Shown in pieces: positions 55,393-64,000 of a stretch of 64,000 bases of DNA; the stretch's first letter is position 1; each line of letters begins with the position of its first letter. Source of the stretch: Blasia pusilla (lineage: Eukaryota; Marchantiophyta; Marchantiopsida; Blasiales); NCBI GenBank assembly GCA_050084515.1, contig CM114271.1, forward strand, positions 8,990,001 through 9,054,000, read 5' to 3'. The position numbers and the translations under genes are program-made. Under the pieces are notes generated by a model. It was not told the DNA's origin, searched no databases, and saw only the letters and a program-made list of their open reading frames with translations.

Positions 55393-57401
55393 TGTCGCGC
55401 CCCTACTCTCCTTGAACGTCAATCTTTGGTGTTGCGGAAGCGTGCGTTCAGTAGGTCACTGTCGCGCCCCTACTCTCCTTGAACGTCAATCTTTAGTGTT
55501 GCGAAAGCGTGCGTTCAGTAGGTCACAAACTCATCGCCGATCTGCACCCAAACACGCACTCTCGTTAGTCGGGTTTGGCCAACCGGCGTTCCAATCCACC
55601 GAGTCCTCAACTCGGCGTCTCATCAAGCTCAAACTTCCTTAGTTCCTAGCTTCCAACACATGGCAAGTCCTTCAAGACTTGGAACAGACTTTCTGATTAG
55701 TCCAAGGATCTGAAACGGCACTTGCGCGCCTATCGATCCCAACTGTTCAACGGACCTCGGGTGAGTTCCGAACCGAGACCCAAGTAATTGAGTCACGGGG
55801 TGGAATCCAAGAGGGATGTCTAAAATCGCCTCACTGGACTTGGTGCAGGTTTTCCAACCCAACCCCCAAACTCGCGTTCCGTTCCATGCCCTTGAGCCGC
55901 CCCGCGGCGCCCAAAGTGAGGTTTGGGTTCCAAGCACTCTCGGAGACCTTCCCCCTTACTAGTACTTCTGGGGTTCTCCAATAACCCCTCCCCTTTGGGA
56001 AAAGAGGGTCGGGCCCTTCATTGTGGCCCTCAACCCGACTTCACTTATAGTCGTTTTTGGGTCGTATCTCGGCCGTTGCTTATGCGTTTGCAGCGATCTT
56101 TCGTGCATTTGAACCAACTTTCCATAGGCTTTCCAACGCACTCTTATTTGCTCCAAACGCATCTTGGAGCTAAAAGTTATGGCCATAAATACAGTCGAAA
56201 ACTCTCAAACGCTAGTGGCGTTCCACATCCGAATCTTTCCTTTGGCAACCCACTTCCTAGACTCGACTTCTTTCAAGTCTCATTTCGCGTTTGGTCGAGG
56301 TTTCTCAGTCGCGACCATAACACCTGAAACGCGACTCCTCGCTCGCATCTCGTCTCTCGTCTCCTCTTTGAGACAACTCCAACGTGCAAACCATCTTAGT
56401 GTGAGCCCGCTAATATTCCGATGTTCCGCTTGGCACTTGTTTGGTCATGAGGGTCGGGACAGTCACGATCTCATGGCCGATCTGCACCCAAACACGCACT
56501 CTTGTTAGTCGGGTCTGGGCCAACCAGCGTTCCAACCCATCGAGTTCTCAACTCGGCGTCTCATCAAGCTCAACCTTCCTTAGTTCCTAGTTTCCAAAAC
56601 ACGGCAAGTCCTTCAAGACTTGGAACAGACTTCCTGGTTAGTCCAGGGATCTGAAACGGCACCCGCGCGCCTAGCGATCGCAACTATTCAACGGTCCTCG
56701 TGTGAGTTCGAAACCGAGACCCAAGTAATTGAGTCGCGGGGTGAAATCCAAGAGGGATGTCTAAAATTGCCTCAATAGACTTGGTGCAGGTTTTCCAACC
56801 CAACTCCCAAACTCGCGTTCCGTTCCATGCCCTTGAGCCGCCCCGCGGTGCCCAAAGTGGGGTTCGGGTTCCAAGCACTCTCGAAGACCTTCCCCCTTAC
56901 TAGTACTTCAGGGGTTCTCCAATAACCCCCCCCCTTGGAAAAGGAGGGTCGGGCCCTTCATTGTGGCCCTCAACCCGACTCTATTTACAGTCGTTTCTGG
57001 GTTGTTTCTCAGCCGCTGCTCAAGCGTTTGCAAAGCTCTTTAGTGCGTTTGAACCGGCTTTCCATAAGATTTCTAACGCACCCTTATTTAATCCAACCGC
57101 ATATTGGCGCTAAAAGTTATGGCCATAAATATAGTCGGAAACTCTCAAACGCTAGTGGCGTTCCAAATCCGGATTCTTCCTTTTGGCAACCCACTTTCTA
57201 GACTCGACTTCTTTCAAGTCTCAATCCGCGTTTGGTCAGGTTTCTCGGTCGCGACCACAACATCTGAAATGTGATGCCTCGCTCACGTCTCGTCTCTTGT
57301 CTCCTATTTGAGACTACTCCAATGCGCAAACCATCTTAGCGTGAGCCCGCTAATGTTCTGACGTTCCGCTTGGCACTCGTTTGGTCATGAGGGTCCCGAC
57401 A
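55393..57401 (-). repeat. 5' LTR of chromovirus, interrupted by a solo LTR
   Basis: Outer LTR halves 55393-55460 and 56462-57401. The insert 55461-56461 is a complete LTR of the same family (TGTCGCG...GGGACA) flanked by the 5-bp duplication GTCAC (55456-55460, 56462-56466). Confidence 0.85.
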
Positions 57402-57561
57402 TAAAGTGTATTGTGCAGAGGTTGTAGCATGTGCAGTCTTCTTAATCAACCAAACTCCAACAGGAGCACGAATTCATGATAAGATTCCATTTGAAGTCTT
57501 CAAAAGAAGTATATTTGATTTTTCCTTCCTAAAAGTATTTGGTTTTATTTATTAAGCTCAT

Positions 57562-58492
57562 GTTTAGTCGCGACCCTCATGACCAAACGAGTGCCAAAGC
57601 GGAACATCGGAACATTAGCGGGCTCACGCTAAGATGGTTGCGACTAAGAATCCTGGACCAAACGCGGAACAAGACTTGAAAGGAGTTGAGTCTAGGAAGT
57701 GGGTTGCCAAAAGAAGAACTCGGATTTGGAACGCCACTAGCGTTTGAGAGTTTCCGACTGTATTTATGGCCATAACTTTCAGCGCTGAGATGCGTTTGGA
57801 TTAAACAAGAGTGCGTTGGAAGGCTTATGGAAAGCCAGTTCAAACGCACTAAAGATCTTTGCAAACGCATAAGCATTGACTGAGAAACAACCCGGGAACG
57901 ACTATAAGTAGAGTCAGGTTAAGGGCCACAATGACGGGCACGACCCTTCTTTTCCAAATGGGGGTGTTATTGGAGAACCCCAGAAGTACTTGTAAGGGGG
58001 AAGGTCTCCGAGAGTGCTTGGAACTCGAACCCCACTTTGGGCGCCACGGGGCGGCTCAAGGGCATGGAACAGATCGAGAGTTTGGGATTGGGTTGGAAAA
58101 CCTGAACCAAGTCTACGGAGACAATTTTAGACATCCCTCTTGGATTTCATCCCGTGACTCAATTACTTGGGTCTCGGTTTGGAACTTGCAGGAGGTCCGT
58201 TGAACAGTTGGGATCGCTAGGCGCGCAAGTGTCGTTTTAGGTTCCTAGACTAATCAGGAAGTCTGTTCCAAGTCTTGAAGGACTTGCCATGTTTTGGAAA
58301 CTAGGATTAAGGAAGGTTGAGCTTGATCAGACGCCGAGTTGAGAACTCGGTGGGTTGGAACGCTGGTTGGCCCAGACCCGACTAACGAGAGTGCGTGTTT
58401 GGGTGCAGATCGGCGATGAGATCGTGTCCTACTGAACGTACGCTTCCGCAACACTAAAGATTGACGTTCAAGGAGAGTAGGGGCACGACATG
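57562..58492 (-). repeat. Solo LTR of the same chromovirus family
   Basis: Inverted LTR (ends GTCGCGACCC...GGGGCACGACA as read on plus) with flanks TGTTT/TGTTC. It splits the copia integrase, which continues on both sides. Confidence 0.8.
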
Positions 58493-60552
58493 TTCCTTCT
58501 AAAAGACGTAAAAAATTAGACCCTAAATCTAAAAGATGTATATTCATTGGCTATGTTGATGGAACTAAGGGATATAAGTGCTAAATTTTATCCTCTATGA
58601 TTAGTCATGATGTTGTCTTTGATGAGCTAAACTCATGGTTTGCTTCATCTTAGCCTATTCCACCTCTAATCTCGTCTGTTGAGGGGGAGAATATGATTGT
58701 AAATCAACTGACATTGCCTTAAATTCCCCAAGTACTAGTGCAGGATTAAGAGAGGTCCTAGATTTGTGAGTTAAATGTGTGAGTCCATGGACGGGAAGAG
58801 TACGTATTAAGTCTCTTGACACTAGTCAGAGCTCGAGTCAGGTGTCATAGGCTTCTACCTCTTAACAATAACTTCGTAGATCAAGTAGAGTCACACATCA
58901 TGTTCGTAGATTTATAAATTAATGAAGGTTTTCTTGCAACACATGATGCATATATGATGACTATCCTTCAAGAATATGAGCCTAATTATTTTGAAGAAGT
59001 TACAAGTAAAGTCGAATGGATTGAAGCTATGGAAGAAGAGCTTATTGCATTAAGACATCAACAAACATGCGAGCTGGTTGAAATACCTTCTAATAAGGAA
59101 ACTATTGGTTGCAAATGGGTTTACAAAATCAAATGCAATCAAGATGATATAGTAAAGAGATACAAAGAAAAATTGGTGGCTAAGGGCTATGCACAACAAT
59201 ATGACATTGATTATAAGGAAATATTTAGCCTTGTTGCAAAGATGGCAACTCCGAGAACAGTGGTTGCAGTTGCTATAAGAAAGAAGCGGAGATTACATCA
59301 CATGGACGTCAAGAATGCCTTCTTGAATGGAGATCTATATGAGGAGGTATATATGACTCAACCACCTATAAGCCAATCACTACACCATTGGCTTACAATC
59401 ACCTGGATATGAGCATCTCGGGTTTCGTGTATGTAGGTGTAAGAAAGCTCTATACGGGCTCAAACAAGCTCTTAGAGTTTGGTATGGCAAGATTACATAC
59501 GTTCTACAAGAGTTGGGTTTTAGGGTATGTGATTTTGACTCATCATTATATGTCTTGAGAGGACAATATCATACGGTTATGATTGTGTTATATGATGACG
59601 ACCTCTTGATTTATGGGAGTATTGAGGATATGGTACAATAAGTCAAGCTAAAATTATAGGCATAATTTGATATGAAAGACTTGGGAGAAGTCAAGTACTT
59701 CCTTGGTGTTAAGTTTATCAAGGTTGGAGAGAGCATGTGGTTACTACAACGACAACATGCTCTTCACATGCTTTCAAAATATGGTATGATGGCTTGTAAG
59801 CCAATCACTACACCATTGGACCAGAGTGTGAAGCTAAGAGTGGATGAGAGAGAGTTGCTTGCAGATTCTAATATGTACAAGCATATGGTTGGAAGTTTGA
59901 TCTATCTGACTATAATCAAGCCATATTTGAGCTATGAAGTTGGCCTAGTGATCCAATTTATGCAAGCATCTTGAAAACCTCACCTTGATGTTGTGAGGAG
60001 GATTATGCGGTATGTGAAATTCTCTATTGAATTCAGGCTTCAATTTGAACCTTCTCCGAGTTTACAATTACACGGATTCACAAATGCTGATTGGGCACGA
60101 AGCGTGTCTGATTGACACTCCACATCTGGTTATTCATTTACTTTGCGAAGCGCAGTTATAAGTTAGGCTTCAAAGAACCAACCTACACTTGCTTTATCCT
60201 CAACAGAGGTTGAATAGAGAGGAGCAACGAATGCAGCATGTAAGGCGGTGTGGCTTCATCGATTACTTATTAAGATTGATGTCAATAACTTAGGACCTAG
60301 TGTAATATAAGCAGATAATATTAGTAGCATCAAGCTTGCTAATAACCCTGTGTTTCATGCTCGTAGAAAGCATGTTGAGGTGCACTATCATTTTATAAGA
60401 GAGAAAGTGCTTGCAAGAGAAATTGATCTTGTGTATATAGGCAGAGATCGGAAAATTTTTGACATCTTCACAAAGGAATTATCTAAAGATAAGTTTGAGA
60501 TATTTAGAAATGATTTAGGCATTAGAGATATCGATATGAGCTTCAGGGGGAG

Positions 60553-60870
60553 TATTGAAGATTGAATTAAAGTCAAGCTCATGAGACACCTGAACTACTA
60601 CATTTGGTACTCACACAAAGTAGGGAAGCTTAATCTTGGTTAGTCAATTAAGTGCGATTATCTTAACTAGGATAACTTAATCACAATTAGTCTAACTTGA
60701 GATTATGGTCAAGATTAGGGTTAGGGTTGCTTGTACATACCCTATATAATTGAGAAGGGGACCAGCCTCCACTCCTTCTCTCATTGCAAAATTTTATTGT
60801 CAATGGTGGTGTGTAAGTGTGAGAGCCATTTTCCACCAATTATGCTTCTTTAGCAGTTTTCTACAGCTAA
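60553..60870 (+). repeat. 3' LTR of the copia remnant
   Basis: Follows the polypurine CTTCAGGGGGA. Contains CCCTATATAATTGAGAAGG (TATA box) at about 60739-60757. It ends near TTTTCTACAG. No 5' partner was found. Confidence 0.55.
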
Positions 60871-60897
60871 GCCTCCATCGTGGTGTGTGAGTGTGAA

Positions 60898-61330
60898 CGC
60901 CGAGGCCGAGATGTCCAAGGGGATGGAGAAAAGGATTGTGGATGAGAATAAAGAGAAGAAGCCCTAAGATGTTGCTATTAGGAGGACTGAATTGGCAAAA
61001 GAGCGGAGGGAGAAGGCTATCGTCGTGGTAGAAGATAGTCCCACACGTCCTACAGATAGTGTTGAAATGAAGGACGTCTCCCCTTTGAAGTCTGGCGAAA
61101 CTATGAACTTGAGAACTCATGAAGATTTTATGGAGATCAATGAGGAGGCGATGAGGACAGTAAGTGTAGAGATGGTGGACATATGTGAAGAAGCAGGAGA
61201 AGAGTCGTCGTCTTCCTTAAGTCTAGTGGAAGAAATTGACCTCTTCCGCACGGATGAGTATCCAATGGAGTTGCCTCCTGCTGTCCCAAAGCATTTGGCT
61301 GGCCTCAAAACTGATCCAATTTTTGAGAGG
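60898..61330 (+). pseudogene. Copy F exon 1 of ParB/MTase-like gene, 5'-truncated
   Basis: EAEMSKGMEKRIVDENKEKK, a stop at about 60966, RRTELAKERREKAIVVVEDS, VSPLKSGETMN and the acidic EEIDLFRTDEYPMELP. The donor at 61331 is GC instead of GT. The 5' end was cut by the copia LTR. Confidence 0.55.
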
Positions 61331-61429
61331 GCAAGAAATCTTTGGCATTTCTTACGGAGCTTTCGAGTTCCTGGTTTAGCAGGAAATTGCAGTTCATTGA
61401 CATTCTTCAATTTTTTGCCGATTATAAAG

Positions 61430-61892
61430 CAGATGGCAGTGGTGGATGGCCACAAGTCCCCTAGAATTCCATTTTTTGAATTTGGACAATGGAATACCTG
61501 CGTGAAATTCAGTCAGACGAAGACATTGCAAAGTTGAAGCAGTCGGCTGCAATAGCTTCTTACGTCGATAACTTCCCTCCGTTCTATTTTCAGCCTTATG
61601 ATGAACATGGAACGCAATCTCTTGTGACTGAAGAAGACATGGAGAACCTAGATACTTTCTAGAGAATGAGGGACACGGAGTTCAGAAGAGCGGTTGAAGG
61701 AACACAATTCAATTGGATGCAGAATGTGTATTTTTTCATTTGGGATGGGAACTACAAGTTTATGGCATGGTCGCAGTTTACAGAGGAGGGCCCAAATTCA
61801 TGGGAGGCGCATTTTTGCTTGAGGGAAAATTTCCTCCATCCCTTTCCTCATCATATAGCCACGGTGGAGATGGCTATGCACTCCATGAACAT
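61430..61892 (+). pseudogene. Copy F exon 2, ParB/sulfiredoxin-like domain
   Basis: KQMAVVDGHKSPRIPFFEF, YVDNFPPFYFQPYDEHGT, YFFIWDGNYKFMAWSQF (box DGNYK at 61744-61758) and HPFPHHIATVEMAM. The acceptor CAG is changed to CCG. It is closest to copy D (shared VDGHKSPRIP). Confidence 0.5.
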
Positions 61893-61929
61893 GTAAGTAT
61901 TTCCCATTCTCCCTCAATTTTGTGTGCTT

Positions 61930-62625
61930 GCTCCAACCCGTCGGATTTTGATGGGTTGCTCTAATGTGCAAAAGAAAGAATGTCTAGAACTATACGAGAT
62001 GATAGCGGCAACCCGTCAAAGTCCAACAAGTGGAATTAAGGTCTTCTTTGACTTCTTCGCTCGACTATTTTGCAACCCATCGAAGTACGACGGGTTGCGA
62101 GGTGAAAAAAAGTTCTAGTAAGGTTTCAGGATGAAACGAGTGTTCTCCAGCCCATTGGAGTCCAACGGTTTGCAGAATGGTCTAGGGAAGAAGTCATGGA
62201 AGCCCTAAATGCAACACGTCGTACTCCGACGGGTTGCAGAACATTAAAGAATGACTAGGTAGCAGGGACATTTTTTATGGAATGCAACCCGTCGGAGGCC
62301 AACGGGTTGCAAGCAACTATTTTTATGCTACTTACTAGGAATCTGGTCGTGTGAATTGCGTTGTTGGGGCCTGCTTGCAACCCATCAAACTCTGACGGGT
62401 TGCATCACTTAAGGCCCATGGCATCAATATGCAACCTGTCGGACTCCAACGGGTTGCACATGGTACACAGTGATCCTATCGCAACGTCAATCTCCAGGAG
62501 ATTTTTGCAACCTGGCGGAGTACGACGGGTTGCATTGAGTCTCAGACATGGTTTTTTCTTTCATCTTGTATGGAACTTGTCAAAAACTGACGGGTTGGAG
62601 GATTGCAGGAGATTAGAATTCTCAC
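61930..62625. repeat. Palindrome array in copy F intron 2
   Basis: About ten copies (61934, 62008, 62071, 62145, 62211, 62284, 62378, 62431, 62509, 62575), spacing 53-94 bp. The intron is bounded by GTAAGT (61893) and TTGCAG (62644). Confidence 0.85.
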
Positions 62626-62644
62626 TTTGGGTTGACGATTGCAG

Positions 62645-63208
62645 GATTGTCTCGGAGGGGAAAAAGACCAATCACTGGATCCAAGAATGCGACAAAGTGA
62701 AGAAAGTGCTTACAATGCACTCGTCACAGTACAAAGGGTTCCTAGGAGAGGACTTAGTGGATGAGATGCTCATCAAGGGAGCAGAGATTAAAAAAGAAAA
62801 AGACTTGGTCGAGTACATACATATGCTAAGATGTGGTTGTCACCATTCTCTACTGGAAAAAAATCCAGGAAGTGAAGAAATGCGCCACACCAGAGCAGGA
62901 GCCGAGAGAAGACATTTCAGCATTGGAGCGAGCCAAGTTCATACATGCAACTGTGTCAGCAGCCACAAAGTACACTGCAAGCAAGATGCAAAGTTACATC
63001 ACTTTCCTCAACCCAGAACTTGGCAAGGACTTCTACAAGGAGTTGAAGGCGATTCTTAAATGCCAACAGAAGAGGGACGAAGATCCACAAGGTCGAATCG
63101 AAGAGAAAGTTTCACAGGATCACGTCCACAAGTTTGCGCTATTTGGGATTTCCAAATTCCGGCGGATCATGCTGATGGAAATCACTCTCAAAGGGACAGA
63201 GGCACATA
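62645..63208 (+). pseudogene. Copy F large exon, 3'-truncated
   Basis: IVSEGKKTNHWIQECDKVKK, YKGFLGEDLVDEMLIKGAEI, a short frameshift, AATKYTASKMQSYITFLNPE and FRRIMLMEITLKGTEAHK. It is cut at about 63208 by an LTR fragment before the linker and methyltransferase parts. Confidence 0.6.
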
Positions 63209-64000
63209 AGCCAACCTTATTGTTGAGATCTCTGTGAGGTTCCTAGATGTCGAGAGAACAATTTGCCTGAGTGTGCTTTAAATTCCACTAGAGAGAATTG
63301 AAGAAGAAAACATGGGTACTAAGAAGGATCGGAAGATATTACTGGAATACTACATTTGAATTACATAATCAACCACACTACTTTACAACATAATAATCAC
63401 TTTATCCTCTCTTTTCATCCAACAATGATCCTCTTGGGGATCGAACTCTACAAATGACTGTAAATTAGAAACACTTGTACATTACATATAATGAAACACT
63501 TTTTGGGGCCGCTGCCGGGGATCATATCCTTGGCTGAGAAGGGAGAGAGACCCATGGGGAATCAGGGAGCGGGGAAAGAAGCTTCGCCCCTAGAAGACCC
63601 AACAATCTAGTTCTTACTGAAGACCATCTGCTAGCTCTAGCGATGGATGCTTGAAGACAACAATAGATTTGCTGCATTGGTGCTAGAGAAAATAGACCAA
63701 CTAATTAGAATTTGTCAAAGAACCAATCGCCGAACGGTGCTTCGCCCATGAACGATAGTTGTACTTGGTGAAAACCCGGTACTTCTGTTTATGGGAGGAA
63801 AACTTGGCAGGAAGATTAGGAGCACGAGGCACACTCCTATAGATGTAGAAAGAAGAAGTAGTTAACCTCCCTCCATGGACCCTTACCGTGTTGCCACCGT
63901 GCGGGTGAACGCAAGTTGCCAAATCCCACAAGAGACTTATGGAAGGCTCCTGGCCCTCTTCGCGAGAGCAGCGAGCCAATCGGCGCAATAAGCAGCAGGA
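63209..64000 (+). mobile_element. Truncated Tat/Athila-like 5' LTR and leader
   Basis: LTR end part 63209-63486 (ends CTTGTACATTACA), a primer-binding site GGGGCCGCTGCCGGGG (about 63505) and a leader collinear with 34440-34760. The element continues past the window. Confidence 0.75.

Larger units (their letters stand above)
49048..57401 (-). mobile_element. Chromovirus-type Ty3/gypsy element (minus)
   Basis: LTRs (TGTCGCGCCCC...GGGTCGCGACA) at 49048-50051 and 55393-57401, the latter interrupted by a solo LTR. Target duplication TAAGG/TAAAG, one mismatch. A primer-binding site TGGTATCAAAGC (tRNA-iMet type) lies just inside the 55393 LTR and a polypurine AAAGAGGGGTGAG next to the other. Gag, protease, RT, RNase H, integrase and chromodomain lie in order on the minus strand. 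It lies inside copia integrase. Confidence 0.9.
48485..60552 (+). mobile_element. Ty1/copia remnant (integrase, RT, RNase H) with nested insertions
   Basis: Integrase: [59 protein letters not shown], up to 49047. It resumes at 57402 (VVACAVFLINQTPTGAR), is interrupted again at 57562, and resumes at 58493 (KKLDPKSKRCIFIGYVDG). RT: WVYKIKCN, MDVKNAFLNGDLYEEVYMTQ, ALYGLKQALRVWY, with YDDD in place of YVDD. RNase H: HARRKHVEVHYHFIREKV. PPT near 60545. The gag and the 5' LTR are absent. Many stops. Confidence 0.85.

Overview
The window looks like repeat-dense nuclear DNA of a streptophyte (land-plant or charophyte lineage). Support comes from plant-type primer-binding sites (tRNA-iMet-like and Athila/Tat-like), Ty3/gypsy, chromovirus and Ty1/copia polyproteins, spliceosomal introns and TATA boxes. 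A charophyte is a plausible guess because cytosine-methyltransferase-bearing gypsy elements have been reported there, but the species cannot be fixed from this sequence. I see no tRNA, rRNA, intact housekeeping gene or prokaryotic feature.

The most unusual content is a multicopy unit seen in five copies or part-copies (1.5-31.1 kb and 60.9-63.2 kb). The best delimited copy (18511-28480, 9.97 kb) has purine-rich terminal inverted repeats and a perfect 10-bp target duplication. It carries two divergent genes. One (minus) encodes a cysteine-rich protein with a C-terminal SWIM-like zinc finger. The other (plus) is a multi-exon gene with an N-terminal coiled coil, a DGNHR ParB/sulfiredoxin-like motif and a circularly permuted (motif IV before motif I) amino-methyltransferase-like C-terminus. 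Motif IV is degenerate (DLPW, DLPS or DMPS instead of DPPW/DPPY). It inserted into the last exon of another copy of its own family (13.3-18.5 kb continued at 28.5-31.1 kb). All copies carry stops or frameshifts.

The same units carry roughly 80 copies of a 27-bp palindrome: arm GCAACCCGTCG, 5 variable bases, complementary arm. They lie in the space between the two divergent promoters (about 66-bp period), in two introns and in the 3' region. I saw none in the 31.2-60.9 kb retrotransposon nest, so the palindrome belongs to the unit.

From 31.1 to 60.9 kb the window is a retrotransposon nest. Tat/Athila-like LTR pieces (31.14-48.48 kb) contain, inside a gag gene, a 9.7-kb Ty3/gypsy element (37980-47711) encoding gag with two zinc knuckles, a DNMT3-like C5 cytosine methyltransferase, RT, RNase H, integrase and a C-terminal PHD finger, with terminal repeats arranged A1-internal-B1-A2-B2. 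A Ty1/copia remnant (48.49-60.87 kb) is interrupted by a minus-strand chromovirus (49048-57401, itself holding a nested solo LTR) and another solo LTR (57562-58492). The left edge holds a second, deleted copy of the methyltransferase gypsy. The right edge is a truncated Tat-like LTR and leader that cuts off the last ParB/methyltransferase copy.
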